64,000 nt of DNA, taken from NCBI GenBank assembly GCA_024234165.1, contig JACKOP010000003.1, forward strand, positions 248,001 through 312,000. Direction: 5' to 3'. The translations under genes and the position numbers were made by a program. Shown piece after piece: positions 26,234 to 35,820 of this stretch (position 1 is the first letter of the stretch; each line of letters starts with the position of its first letter). Source of the DNA: Pseudomonadales bacterium (lineage in GTDB: Bacteria; Pseudomonadota; Gammaproteobacteria; Pseudomonadales; UBA5518). Below the pieces are notes generated by a model. The model was given only the letters and a program-made list of their open reading frames with translations, was not told the DNA's origin and did no database searches.

Positions 26234-27244
26234 ATGCCCCCGCGTCTGCGCACCGCGATCACATTGCCCGGAGCGAGCAGCAGCGTCGCCGACGTGCTGG
26301 CGCTGGCGCGCCGAGCCGAGAGCGTTGGCTACGACGATCTGTGGCTGGCCGATGCCGGCGGCATGGATGGCCTGACGCTGGCGGCGCTGCTGGCGCAGAA
26401 CACCTCGCGTGTGCGCATCGGCATCGCGGTGGTGCCTGCCTACACGCGCACGCCGGCAGTGCTCGCGAGCACGGTGGCGACGATCGCCCAGCTCGCGCCG
26501 CAACGCTTCGTGCTGGGACTCGGTACCTCGAGTCACGCGATCATCGAAGGCTGGCACGGGCTCAGGCTGGACAAGCCGCTCGCGCGCATGCGCGAGACGG
26601 TACAACTGCTGCGCGGGATACTCGCCGGCGAGAAGACGCATTTCAGTGGCGAGACGCTCAGCAGTCACGGTTATCGCCAGCAGCCGATCGAGGGTGGCGT
26701 GCCGATCTACCTGGCAGCGCTTCGCCCACGCATGCTCGAACTCGCCGCCGGGATCGGTGATGGCGTGATCCTGAACCTGTTTCCACGCCAGGCGCTGCCG
26801 CGCATCGTCGAGCACATCGCACGCGGGGCATCGGCGGCCGGCAAGGATCCCGCCGAGGTCGAAATCGTCTGTCGTCACCAGGTCGCGGTCAGCGCGGACC
26901 CGCAAGCGACGCGGCGCCTGTTCCGGCTGATGTTTGCTTCGTATTACGCCACACCGGTCTACAACCAGTACCTCGCATGGGCGGGATACGAGCAGGCAGC
27001 ACGCGAGATCCGCGAAGGCTGGGCCGCCGGTGACCGTGAGCGCACCGCGCGCGCGCTCAGCGACGAGCTGATCGACGCGATCGCGATCATCGGCACACCC
27101 GAGCAATGCCAGCAGCGTGTGCTCGATCTCGCCGCAGGCGGCATCCACACGCACGTGCTTTCGTGCCTGGGCTTCGATGCGGATCTGATCGAGGCGACGT
27201 ACCGGGCCTTCGACGCGCAGCATTTCGCTTTCGCGCGCGCCTGA
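26234..27244 (+). CDS. Luciferase-like (LLM class) F420/FMN oxidoreductase
   Basis: The 336-residue protein has the F420-dependent oxidoreductase pattern: LARRAESVGYDDLWLADAG, VRIGIAVVPAYTRTPAVLAS, FVLGLGTSSHAIIEGWHG and PIYLAALRPRMLELAAGIGDG. The start at 26234 follows GAGG; an in-frame GTG/ATG region further up lacks a site. The substrate is unknown. Convergent with the RND permease, with 13 bases between stops. Confidence 0.87.
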   Translation: MPPRLRTAITLPGASSSVADVLALARRAESVGYDDLWLADAGGMDGLTLAALLAQNTSRVRIGIAVVPAYTRTPAVLASTVATIAQLAPQRFVLGLGTSSHAIIEGWHGLRLDKPLARMRETVQLLRGILAGEKTHFSGETLSSHGYRQQPIEGGVPIYLAALRPRMLELAAGIGDGVILNLFPRQALPRIVEHIARGASAAGKDPAEVEIVCRHQVAVSADPQATRRLFRLMFASYYATPVYNQYLAWAGYEQAAREIREGWAAGDRERTARALSDELIDAIAIIGTPEQCQQRVLDLAAGGIHTHVLSCLGFDADLIEATYRAFDAQHFAFARA

Positions 27245-27257
27245 TCACCGTGCGTGC

Positions 27258-30200
27258 TCAGGACGCTGTGTGCCGGTCGCCCTGCGAACCGGCAGCAAGC
27301 TCGTGTTCGAGTCGTTGCGCGCGCGCACCCGGCGGCTTCGCGCGTGCGGTGAACCAGTGGTACGCGAGCGGAACCACCAGCAGGCTCAGTGCGGTGGAGA
27401 CCACGACCCCCGAGATCACCACCACCCCGATCACGTGACGCGTCTCGCTGCCGGCACCGCTGGAGACGACCAGCGGCACCGCTCCCATCACGGTGGTGAT
27501 CGACGTCATCACGATCGGGCGCAGTCGCAGCGCGGCGGCGTCGAGCAGCGCCTGCTCGCGCGCGAGCCCCTCGGCACGCAACTGGTTCGCGAACTCGACC
27601 ACCAGAATCCCGTTCTTCGCCGCCAGCCCGACCAGCATGATGATCGCGATCTGGCTGTAGAGGTTCAACGTCTGTCCGCTCAGCCACAGGCCGAGCAGCG
27701 CGCCAACCACCGCGAGCGGTACCGTCAGCATCACGATCAGCGGGTCGAGGAAGCTCTCGAACTGCGCCGCCAGCACCAGGTACACCACCAGCAGCGACAG
27801 CAGGAAGATCGCGTAGATCGACCGCCCTGCGCTGCGCAGGTCACGCGACTCACCCTTGAGATCGGTAACCGCGCCCGCGGGCAGCAGTTCGCGCGCACTG
27901 CGCTCGAGCCACTCGATCGCTTCGCCGAGCGTGTAACCGTTGGCGAGATTCGCCTCGATCGTGATCGCGCGGGTGCGGTTGAAACGGTTCAGCGTGCCGG
28001 CGTCGGCGAACTCCTCGAACCGGATCAGGTTCGCCAGCGGGATCAGCGCGCCGCTGGTGGTGGAGCGCACGTGGATGCGCATCAGATCGTTCGCGGTGCG
28101 CCGGCTCTCCTCGAGCGCCTCGAGGATCACGTCGTATTCCTCGCCGTTCATCAGCAGCTTGGTCACGCGGCGTGAACCGAGCAGGGTTTCCAGCGTGTGC
28201 CCGATTTCCCCGACGCTGACACCCAGGTCGGCCGCACGGTCGCGATCGACGACGACGCGCAGTTGCGGCTTGGTTTCCTTGTAGTCGTGATCGACACCGC
28301 TCAGCCCGGGATTGCCCGCGATGCGCTCGAGCATCAGGTCGCGCCAGCGTGCGAGTTCCTCGAAGGTGCCACCGCCGATGACGAACTGCACCGGCTTCTG
28401 GAAGCGCCCGCCCAGGCCTTGCGGCATCGTCGGAAACGCCTGCACGCCGGGAACGTCCGCGATGCGCCGGCGGATCTCTTCGACGGTTTCCCACGCCGGG
28501 CGCCGTCCGGTGTCCCAGTGCGGCAGGTTGAAGATGCCGAGCGCCTGGCTGTAGATCTCGCTGCGCCCGAAGCCGCCCGGAGCGCGCAAGAGCATGCGTT
28601 CGATCTCGCCACGCTCCACCAGCGGCATCAGGCGCTGCTCGATCATGTCGACCTGGCGTTGCGTGTAGTCGTACGAGGAGCCCTCGGGCGCATTCATGAA
28701 CATGAAGAAGGAGCCGCGGTCCTCGCGTGGCGCGAACTCGATCGGCAGCGCGCGCAACAGCAGTGCGCCTGCAACGCCGACCAGCAGGATCACGAGGAAC
28801 GCAAGCCAGGGATGGTGCAGCACGCGCGCCAGCAATGTGCGATAGGCATCGCGGGTGCGCGCAAAGGCGCCGTCGTCGGGCTGCAGCGAGCCGTGCGAGC
28901 GCAGTATCAGCGAGCACATCGCCGGCGAGAGTGTCAGCGCGGCCAGGCACGAAAACAGCACGGCTGCGGCCATCGCGACCGCGAATTCGCCGAACAGGCG
29001 GCCCACGTCGTCCTGCAGGAAGGTGATCGGCACGAACACCGCCACCAGCACCAGCGTGGTCGCAACGACCGCGAAGCCGACCTGGCGCGTGCCACGCCAG
29101 GTGGCCACAAGTGCGGTTTCGCCCGCGCGCATGCGCCGGTGTACGTTCTCGAGCACGACGATCGCATCGTCCACCACCAGCCCGATCGCCAGTACCAGCG
29201 CGAGCAGCGTCAGCAGGTTGATCGAGTAGCCGAACGCCCACAGCACGATGAAGGTCGCCACCAGCGATACCGGCAGGGTGGCCGCCGGTATCAGCATCGC
29301 GCGCGTGTCGCCCAGAAACAGCCAGATCACCGCCACCACCAGCAGCGCGGCGATCAGCAGCGTCTTGTAGACCTCGTGGATCGCGCTTTCGATGAATACC
29401 GAGGAGTCGTAACTGCGCAGGATGCGCATCCCCTCGGGCAGCGACGACTGCAGGCGTTCGCGCTCGGCCTTGACCGCGCGCGCCACCGCGAGCGTGTTTG
29501 CGGTGCTTTGCTTGATCACGCCGAGACCGACCATCGGCACGCCGTTGGCGCGGAACTGCTTGCGGTTCTCGGCGGCGCCGAGCTCCACCAGTGCGACCTC
29601 GCCGAGGCGCACCAGATGGCCGTCGGCGCCCTTGCCGACCATGAGCTGGCGGAAGTCCTCGGCGGTGCGGTAGCCGCGCTCCATGCGCACGACGAAATCG
29701 CGTTCGAGCGAGCGCAGTGTGCCGGCCGGCAATTCCAGGTTTTCGCGTGCGAGCGCTGCCTCGACGTCCCTCACGTCCAGAGAACGCGCCGCCAGCGCGT
29801 CGTGATCGAGCCAGACGCGCATCGCGTAATCGAGTCCGCCGCTCACATAGATCTGGGCGACGCCGTCGATCACCGCGAAGCGATCGGCGAGCACGCGGTT
29901 CGCGTAGTCGGTCAGCTCGAGACGGCTCATGCGGTCCGACACCAGCGACATCCACAGCATCACGGTTCCGGACGAATCCTGCTTGCGGATATCCGGTGCG
30001 TCGGCCTCGTTCGGCAGGTCGTCGAGCACGCCCGAGACGCGATCGCGCACGTCGTTCGCTGCGTCGTCGATAGTGCGCTCGAGCGAGAATTCGAGCTGGA
30101 TCGTCGATACCCCGTCCTCGCTCCTCGAGCTGACCGTGTCCAGCCCGGCGATGCCGGCGATGCGATCCTCGATCGGTTGCGTGATGCGCGTCTCGACCAC

Positions 30201-30371
30201 CGCGGCGGATGCGCCGCGATACGAGGTCTGGATCGTGACGACGGGAAGGTCGATGTCCGGATACTCGCGCAGCGGCAGCAGATCGAACGCGACGGCGCCG
30301 AAGGCGAGCAGCAGCAGGCTCAGCACCGTGGCGAGCACGGGCCGGCGCACCGACACGTCCGACAGCATCAT
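27258..30371 (-). CDS. RND-family efflux permease (AcrB/MdtC-like)
   Basis: A 1037-residue inner-membrane proton-driven transporter of the hydrophobe/amphiphile efflux (HAE-1) group. It starts MMLSDVSVRRPVLATVLSLLL and has the proton-relay motif GLVVDDAIVVLEN, the two repeated sets of membrane helices with periplasmic loops, and a basic tail. The substrate cannot be told. Its ATG overlaps the adaptor stop (ATGA). No outer-membrane channel is encoded nearby, so a TolC-like protein must come from elsewhere. Confidence 0.95.
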   Translation of the reverse strand: MMLSDVSVRRPVLATVLSLLLLAFGAVAFDLLPLREYPDIDLPVVTIQTSYRGASAAVVETRITQPIEDRIAGIAGLDTVSSRSEDGVSTIQLEFSLERTIDDAANDVRDRVSGVLDDLPNEADAPDIRKQDSSGTVMLWMSLVSDRMSRLELTDYANRVLADRFAVIDGVAQIYVSGGLDYAMRVWLDHDALAARSLDVRDVEAALARENLELPAGTLRSLERDFVVRMERGYRTAEDFRQLMVGKGADGHLVRLGEVALVELGAAENRKQFRANGVPMVGLGVIKQSTANTLAVARAVKAERERLQSSLPEGMRILRSYDSSVFIESAIHEVYKTLLIAALLVVAVIWLFLGDTRAMLIPAATLPVSLVATFIVLWAFGYSINLLTLLALVLAIGLVVDDAIVVLENVHRRMRAGETALVATWRGTRQVGFAVVATTLVLVAVFVPITFLQDDVGRLFGEFAVAMAAAVLFSCLAALTLSPAMCSLILRSHGSLQPDDGAFARTRDAYRTLLARVLHHPWLAFLVILLVGVAGALLLRALPIEFAPREDRGSFFMFMNAPEGSSYDYTQRQVDMIEQRLMPLVERGEIERMLLRAPGGFGRSEIYSQALGIFNLPHWDTGRRPAWETVEEIRRRIADVPGVQAFPTMPQGLGGRFQKPVQFVIGGGTFEELARWRDLMLERIAGNPGLSGVDHDYKETKPQLRVVVDRDRAADLGVSVGEIGHTLETLLGSRRVTKLLMNGEEYDVILEALEESRRTANDLMRIHVRSTTSGALIPLANLIRFEEFADAGTLNRFNRTRAITIEANLANGYTLGEAIEWLERSARELLPAGAVTDLKGESRDLRSAGRSIYAIFLLSLLVVYLVLAAQFESFLDPLIVMLTVPLAVVGALLGLWLSGQTLNLYSQIAIIMLVGLAAKNGILVVEFANQLRAEGLAREQALLDAAALRLRPIVMTSITTVMGAVPLVVSSGAGSETRHVIGVVVISGVVVSTALSLLVVPLAYHWFTARAKPPGARAQRLEHELAAGSQGDRHTAS

Positions 30372-31444
30372 GGCGGCGGATCCGTGCCGACGACGCCGAG
30401 CAGATCGGCCTGCTCGCCCGGCCGTGCGGTGTTCAGTCCCTCGACGACGATCAGATCACCTTCGGCGAGTCCCGCCAGTATCTCGGCGCTGCCCGCGGTG
30501 CGTGCTCCCACCGAAACCTCGCGGCGCAGCAGCCGGTTGCCGTCGTCACGCGCGACCAGCAGCACGAAGTGCGAACGCTGGTGGTGGATGATCGCCTCCT
30601 CCGGGACCACGAGCGCATCGCGCGGCCTGCTCTGGATGCGCACCTGCATCAGCATGCCGGGCTTCAGCATGCCGTCCGGGTTGTCGATCCGTGCGCGCGC
30701 GGTCAGCGATCGCTCGACCGGATTCAGGCGCGCCTCGGTTGCGGCCACGGTGCCGCTGAACTCGCGCCCTTCGAAGGTGGGGTTCGTGGCGAGCAGTGTG
30801 GCTCCGTTGTGCAGCGCGCCGAGCTGTGCGGCAGGCACCGTGAAGTCGAGCTGCAGCGTGCTGATGTCGTCGAGCGTGGTGATCAGCGTGTCCGGGCCGA
30901 CCAGCGCGCCCGGGCTCACGCGCCGCAATCCGAGCACGCCGTCGAACGGCGCACGCAACGTGCGGTCTGCAAGTGCGGCTTCGGCGCCCGCAAGTCGTGC
31001 CCGTGCCACGTCGCGCAGCGTGGCGCGCGCATCGAGTTCGGTACGTGCGACCAGTCTGCGCGCAACCAGATCCTCGATGCGGCGCAGTTCGCGCTCCTGC
31101 TCCTGCAGGTTGGCGCGCGCTTCCCCGAGCTGCGCGCGTTCCTCGTCCTGTTCGAGCTCGACCAGCAAGGCGCCGCGGCGTACCGCCTGGCCGTCCTCGA
31201 AGTGCAGAGAGCGTACCGTTTCGCTGACTACCGGGCGCAACTCGACCGAGTCCCACGCCGCCGTCGTTCCCAGCGCTTCGACGCGATCCGCAATCTGTGT
31301 GCGCTTCACGACGGCAGCACGCACGGCAGGTCGATCCGCCTTGAATACCGGTTCCGGTGCCAGCCGTTCGCGGCCCAGATACCAGCCTCCGCCTACAGCC
31401 GCTGCGACACAGAGCAGCATGACGAGCGAGCGCATTGGCTTCAC
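30368..31444 (-). CDS. RND efflux periplasmic adaptor (membrane fusion protein)
   Basis: A 358-residue membrane-anchored adaptor with one N-terminal hydrophobic segment, a lipoyl half-motif (LRAPFDGVLGLRRVSPGALV), an alpha-helical hairpin rich in Glu and Arg, and a beta-barrel region. It links the permease at 27258 to an outer-membrane channel. The start is GTG at 31444 or ATG three codons later; neither has a strong site. It starts 6 bases after the Dyp peroxidase stop, so the three genes form one operon. Confidence 0.93.
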   Translation of the reverse strand: MKPMRSLVMLLCVAAAVGGGWYLGRERLAPEPVFKADRPAVRAAVVKRTQIADRVEALGTTAAWDSVELRPVVSETVRSLHFEDGQAVRRGALLVELEQDEERAQLGEARANLQEQERELRRIEDLVARRLVARTELDARATLRDVARARLAGAEAALADRTLRAPFDGVLGLRRVSPGALVGPDTLITTLDDISTLQLDFTVPAAQLGALHNGATLLATNPTFEGREFSGTVAATEARLNPVERSLTARARIDNPDGMLKPGMLMQVRIQSRPRDALVVPEEAIIHHQRSHFVLLVARDDGNRLLRREVSVGARTAGSAEILAGLAEGDLIVVEGLNTARPGEQADLLGVVGTDPPP

Positions 31445-31450
31445 GGCGGG

Positions 31451-32353
31451 CTATTCCGGAGCGTGGCCGATTGCTGCACGCAGTGTCTCCAGCGCCGGCG
31501 CGTACCAGTACGAACCGGAGATCGGTGTGCTGAACTCGGTGAGACGGTCCAGCAGCCCGTCCTCGGAGCGACCGAACATGCGGTCGAGCTGCATCGCGAA
31601 TACCATGATTTCGCGCGAGAACGCGAGGAAATACAGCCCGTGCTGGCGCAACCCGCCCCACGGCACGCTGCGCCGGTAGATCTTCAGCTCCTCGCCGTCG
31701 ATATCGATCTCGACGCGCTTCACGTGCGCGGTCGGCGGTGCGTTTTCGAGCTCGATGCTGTCGGCCCGGGTGCGTCCGACCACGGCTTCCTGCTCGGCCT
31801 GTGCGAGCCTGCCGAAACGTTCGAGATCGTGTACCCACTGCTGGGTCAGCACGAAGCTGCCGGCAGCCCCGGTCTTGCCGGTGGGAATCAGCGCCGCTGC
31901 ACGTGCTTCTTCGCCCTGCGGGTTTGCGCTGCCGTCGATGAAGCCGGTGAGATCGCGTGAGTCGAGGTGCCTGAAACCGTGCAGCTCGAGTTCGAGCGTG
32001 GCGATGCCCGTGAGTGCGTGCCCGATCGCGAGCGCGCACTGCAGGTTCAGGTCGTGACGCTCGCCGTGCAGCCAGAACAGCAGATCGCCCTGCGTGCCGG
32101 GTGCGGTACGGTCCTGTTTGCCGAGAACCGCGTGGAATGCGATGAAGTGATCGGGCACCGCATCCGGCGCGAGGCGCTCCCACGCGTCGCGCCCGAAGGC
32201 GAGCAGGACGCTGGTCTCTGCGGGGCGCGCATCGAGGGCGGCGGCCAGTGAACGCTTCAGCGCGCCCTGGTACCAGCCCGGGCGCAGGTGAAACTCGAGG
32301 AAGTAGTGGTGCGGCGTATTCTCGCGGAAAATCGCCGGCTGTGGCGTCGGCAT
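31451..32353 (-). CDS. Dye-decolorizing (Dyp-type) haem peroxidase, YfeX-like
   Basis: The 300-residue protein contains the Dyp signature GFIDGSANPQG (distal GxxDG), a conserved His in AHVKRVEID, and the Arg in YRRSVPWGG. The length matches the YfeX/class B group. The start at 32353 is supported by GGAG 8 bases upstream. Being first in an operon with an RND efflux pair is unusual and suggests a link between peroxide or haem chemistry and export (inference). Confidence 0.9.
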   Translation of the reverse strand: MPTPQPAIFRENTPHHYFLEFHLRPGWYQGALKRSLAAALDARPAETSVLLAFGRDAWERLAPDAVPDHFIAFHAVLGKQDRTAPGTQGDLLFWLHGERHDLNLQCALAIGHALTGIATLELELHGFRHLDSRDLTGFIDGSANPQGEEARAAALIPTGKTGAAGSFVLTQQWVHDLERFGRLAQAEQEAVVGRTRADSIELENAPPTAHVKRVEIDIDGEELKIYRRSVPWGGLRQHGLYFLAFSREIMVFAMQLDRMFGRSEDGLLDRLTEFSTPISGSYWYAPALETLRAAIGHAPE

Positions 32354-32515
32354 CTGCGGGTCTCCGGTGCGCTGGCATTGCATGAGCGAGGGCAAAACTA
32401 TCACGGTCTGCAGGCACGTGACAGGCCCGCCTCCGTGCTGTACTTGCTGGAATCGCCTCACTAAACTCAGGCCGCCCGCGCGTCATGCGCGTGGCGTGGC
32501 GGGCCAGGAAAGATC

Positions 32516-34084
32516 GTGGATACGCAATTCGAACGAATTCTCGCTGCACTCGGCGACGCGCGCGACGGCGCGTTGTTGCGCTCGATCCGTCGCGGTATCG
32601 AGAAGGAAAGCCTGCGCATAACGCCGCAGGGCCGGCTCGCGCAGACGGCGCACCCGCGTGCGCTGGGTTCGGCGCTGACGCATCCATCGATCACGACCGA
32701 TTACTCGGAAGCGCTGCTCGAGTTCATCACCGGTGCTCACACCGGACTCGCGGACACGCTCGATGAGCTCGATCGCATCCATCGCTACGTGCACACCGGA
32801 ATCGGTGACGAGCTGCTGTGGGCAGCGAGCATGCCGTGCGTGCTCGAGCGCGACGAGGATATCCCGGTGGCGCGCTACGGCAGCTCGAACGTGGCGCTGA
32901 TGAAAACCGTCTACCGCATGGGGCTCGGCTGGCGCTACGGCCGCCTGATGCAGACCATCGCAGGCGTGCACTACAACTTCTCGCTGGGCGATGCGTTCTG
33001 GGGATGGCTGCACGCGCACACCGCGAGCGAGCTGCCGCTGCGTGATTTCAGGACGGCGCGCTACTTCGGGCTGATCCGCAATTTCCACCGTAACGCGTGG
33101 TTGCTCGTCTACCTGTTCGGTGCCTCACCGGCGCTGTGCGCCACGTTCATCGGTGGTCGTTCGCACCGGTTGCAGCCGCTCGGCAACGGCACTCTGCACG
33201 CGCCGTTCGGCACGTCGCTGCGCATGGGCGATCTGGGTTACCAGAGCAGCGCGCAGCGCAGCATCGACATCTCGTACAACAGCCTGGACCAGTACGTCGG
33301 GGCCCTGCAGCGTGCGATCTGCGAACCGCATCCGGACTACGAGCGCATCGGGGTGCGTGACGGCGATTCGTGGCGGCAACTGAACACCAGCCTGCTGCAG
33401 ATCGAGAACGAGTTCTACGCGCCGATCCGTCCCAAGCGCATCGCGCGCAGCGGTGAATCGCCCCGGCACGCGCTCGCCGAGCGCGGGGTGGAGTACATCG
33501 AGGTTCGCTGTCTCGATCTCGATCCGTTCGAACCGATCGGCATCGCGGCGGAGACGGCACGCTTCCTCGACGCGTTCCTGCTTTGCTGCCTGTTGCAGTC
33601 GAGTCCGCCGTCGGATGCCGCAGAGCGGGGTGTCGCGCGCGAGAACCTGCTGGCGGTGGTGGAGCGCGGTCGCGATCCGGCGCTGCGTCTGCGTGCATCC
33701 GACGGTCGCGAAACCGGATTGCGCCCGTTCGGCGAAATGTTGTTTGCCGATATCGATGCGGCGGCCGAGCTGCTCGATCGTGCGTATGGCGGCGACGGCT
33801 ACCGCACCAGCATCACCGCGCAGCGGGAGAAGCTGCGCGATCCCGACGCGACACCGTCGGCGCGCGTGCTGGCGACTCTGCGCCACAGCGGGGAATCGTT
33901 TTTCCGCTTCGCGATGGAGCGCTCGCGTGTGCATCATGCACATTTCCTCGCGCGGCCGCTCGACGCGGCATCGGATGCGGAGTTCGCACGCCTCGCGCGC
34001 GAGTCGCTCGAGCAACAGGCAGCGCTCGAAACTGCTGACACGTTGCCGTTCGAGCGTTACCTCGCGAACTACTACGCGCGATAG
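32516..34084 (+). CDS. gshA: Glutamate-cysteine ligase
   Basis: GshA makes gamma-glutamylcysteine, the first step of glutathione synthesis. The 522-residue gammaproteobacterial type is recognised by RRGIEKESLRIT at the N-terminus, ALTHPSITTDYSEALLEFIT, and YIEVRCLDLDPFEPIG. The start codon is GTG at 32516 with AGGA 6 bases before. The gene is divergent from the Dyp operon and is followed after 7 bases by acpH. Confidence 0.96.
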   Translation: MDTQFERILAALGDARDGALLRSIRRGIEKESLRITPQGRLAQTAHPRALGSALTHPSITTDYSEALLEFITGAHTGLADTLDELDRIHRYVHTGIGDELLWAASMPCVLERDEDIPVARYGSSNVALMKTVYRMGLGWRYGRLMQTIAGVHYNFSLGDAFWGWLHAHTASELPLRDFRTARYFGLIRNFHRNAWLLVYLFGASPALCATFIGGRSHRLQPLGNGTLHAPFGTSLRMGDLGYQSSAQRSIDISYNSLDQYVGALQRAICEPHPDYERIGVRDGDSWRQLNTSLLQIENEFYAPIRPKRIARSGESPRHALAERGVEYIEVRCLDLDPFEPIGIAAETARFLDAFLLCCLLQSSPPSDAAERGVARENLLAVVERGRDPALRLRASDGRETGLRPFGEMLFADIDAAAELLDRAYGGDGYRTSITAQREKLRDPDATPSARVLATLRHSGESFFRFAMERSRVHHAHFLARPLDAASDAEFARLARESLEQQAALETADTLPFERYLANYYAR

Positions 34085-34091
34085 TGCGTAC

Positions 34092-34694
34092 GTGAACCAC
34101 CTGGCGCATTTCCATCTCGCCGCCGGGTGCGAATTCCTGGTGCTGGGTGCATTGCTCGGCGATTACCTGAAGGGGCCGCTGGATGGAACGCTGCCGCCGG
34201 CGCTCGAGCGCGGCGTGCGGCTGCACCGGCGCATCGATGCGCTGACCGACAGCGATGCGGCGTTGCGGCGGCTGCGAAGCCACTTCACGGGTGGCGAACG
34301 CCGGCTGGCAGGCATCGTGATCGACGTGTTTCTCGATCACCTGCTTACGCGGCACTGGGAGCGCTTCTCGGCCACGCCGCTACCGGTCTTCGCCGGGGAA
34401 GTCTGCACCACGCTCGTGCGCCACCACCAGCGCCTGCCGGTGGCAGCGCAACAGCAGGCGACGCGCATCACGCGGCACGAACTGCTGCAGCGGTACGGTG
34501 ACGCGGCGGTCGTCGACGGAACGCTGGAGCATATCGGGGAGCGCCTCGGTTGTCCGGGGCAGATGCGCACAACGATCGTGCGGGCGTGGGAGCATATCGA
34601 CGCCGTGGAGGCAGCGTTCCTGGATTTCTACCCGCGTCTGCAGGCCGTGGCCGCGACGCAGGAGTTTCGGGGCAGCTTCAGCGCTGGGCGATGA
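34092..34694 (+). CDS. acpH: Acyl carrier protein phosphodiesterase
   Basis: AcpH removes the 4'-phosphopantetheine arm from holo-ACP. The N-terminus NHLAHFHLA, GDYLKG, LHRRIDALTDSD and the FLDFYPRLQ region match the family. The GTG at 34092 gives 200 residues, the expected size; the longer frame runs back through gshA. The 3' end overlaps the fliL-like gene on the other strand by 17 bases. Confidence 0.87.
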   Translation: MNHLAHFHLAAGCEFLVLGALLGDYLKGPLDGTLPPALERGVRLHRRIDALTDSDAALRRLRSHFTGGERRLAGIVIDVFLDHLLTRHWERFSATPLPVFAGEVCTTLVRHHQRLPVAAQQQATRITRHELLQRYGDAAVVDGTLEHIGERLGCPGQMRTTIVRAWEHIDAVEAAFLDFYPRLQAVAATQEFRGSFSAGR

Positions 34695-35085
34695 ACGAAG
34701 TGAACAACAGGTCCTGGACCCCGTCGCTCCCCGCCGCGTGCCGTACGGCGCCCAGCGCTTCCAGGCGCAGGGCTTCGCGTTGTTCGGGCGAGTCGAGCGC
34801 GTCCGGATCCTGGCGGCTGAACAGCATGATCAGTTCGTGACGCAGTGCGGGCATGTGGTGCTGCACCAGCGACGCCGCTTGCTTGTTGGCACGCAACGAC
34901 ACCTCGATCTTGAGAAACCCGATTCTTCCCGTGCCGCCGACGTTGACCACGAAGGGGGGCGACATCGCGATGTACTCGAAATCGCGAGCCTCCTCTGCGG
35001 GTGCTTCCGTGTCCGCAGAACTCGCCAGCGTGGCAACCGGCAGCAGCCACAGCACGAGGAGAAGCAGTCGGCGTGCAAGCAGCAT
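34678..35085 (-). CDS. FliL-like flagellar basal-body-associated protein
   Basis: The 135-residue protein has an N-terminal hydrophobic segment (LLLLVLWLLPVATLA) and the FliL core: MSPPFVVNVGG, FLKIEVSLRA, HMPALRHELIMLFSRQ and DLLFTSFIAQR. It looks secreted or membrane-anchored and lacks the usual cytoplasmic arm. AGGA precedes the ATG at 35085. No flagellar genes are nearby, so it may be a stand-alone paralogue. Confidence 0.8.
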   Translation of the reverse strand: MLLARRLLLLVLWLLPVATLASSADTEAPAEEARDFEYIAMSPPFVVNVGGTGRIGFLKIEVSLRANKQAASLVQHHMPALRHELIMLFSRQDPDALDSPEQREALRLEALGAVRHAAGSDGVQDLLFTSFIAQR

Positions 35086-35196
35086 CTGGAAATCCTGGTT
35101 GACCGGGGGCGCTAGGATACACGAGGCACGGGCGTGATTGACCGCTGCCGATGCTTCCCCTAGCGTGTGCGCCGGTACAGCGACACTGGAGTTACG

Positions 35197-35697
35197 ATGC
35201 TGCCCGCCTGGATTCGCTCCCGCCACGTCTTCCTCGGTGTTTTCATCGTCACTGCGGCAATGATGGGTTTCGGCTTCTGGCTGCAGTACGCGCGCGGCCT
35301 CGAACCGTGCCCGCTGTGCATGAGTCAGCGCATCTTCATCGTGCTGCTCGGGCTGACCGGGCTGGCGGCGGCAGTACACGGGCCGCGCCGACTCGGCGTG
35401 CGCATCTACAGCGCGTTCGCGGCGCTGCTCTGCGTGGCGGGTGGCTCCATTTCGGCGCGTCACGTCTGGCTGCAGAGCCTGCCACCGGAGCAGGCGCCTG
35501 CGTGTGGACCCGATCTTGCGTACATGTTCGACGCCTTCCCGCTGAAGGACGCCTTGCGTCTGCTGTTGCGCGGTGACGGCAACTGTGCCACGGTCGACTG
35601 GAGTTTCCTCGGTCTGTCGATACCGGCCTGGACGCTGGCGGCGTTCGCGGGCTTTGCGTTGCTCGTCGCGTGGACTGGCTGGCGCCCGCGAGTGTGA
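35197..35697 (+). CDS. dsbB: Disulfide bond formation protein DsbB
   Basis: DsbB is the inner-membrane quinone reductase that reoxidises DsbA. Four hydrophobic segments are seen. The first cysteine pair is CPLC (in EPCPLCMSQR) and the second pair is the cysteines of ACGPD and DGNC in the second periplasmic loop. The start at 35197 follows TGGAG. The length of 166 residues is standard. Divergent from the fliL-like gene with a 111-base gap. Confidence 0.95.
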   Translation: MLPAWIRSRHVFLGVFIVTAAMMGFGFWLQYARGLEPCPLCMSQRIFIVLLGLTGLAAAVHGPRRLGVRIYSAFAALLCVAGGSISARHVWLQSLPPEQAPACGPDLAYMFDAFPLKDALRLLLRGDGNCATVDWSFLGLSIPAWTLAAFAGFALLVAWTGWRPRV

Positions 35698-35820
35698 AAA
35701 TTACAGTTACACCGAAAAGTTGAAGCTGTTCCTCAATAAATCCTTGCTATCCTGCTGAACAAGAAGAATTTTCAAGAATGGCTGCTGGTGCACCGGCAGG
35801 GGATGGCAAGGGGGTTCGGG

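Noticed and set aside
11548..27244. Treating the two luciferase-like oxidoreductases as recent duplicates
   Set aside because: Their sequences differ throughout (290 versus 336 residues, different motifs), so they are separate family members.
28197..31679. A 1160-codon plus-strand frame
   Set aside because: It is antisense to the RND permease and adaptor, is low in motifs and runs through three real genes.
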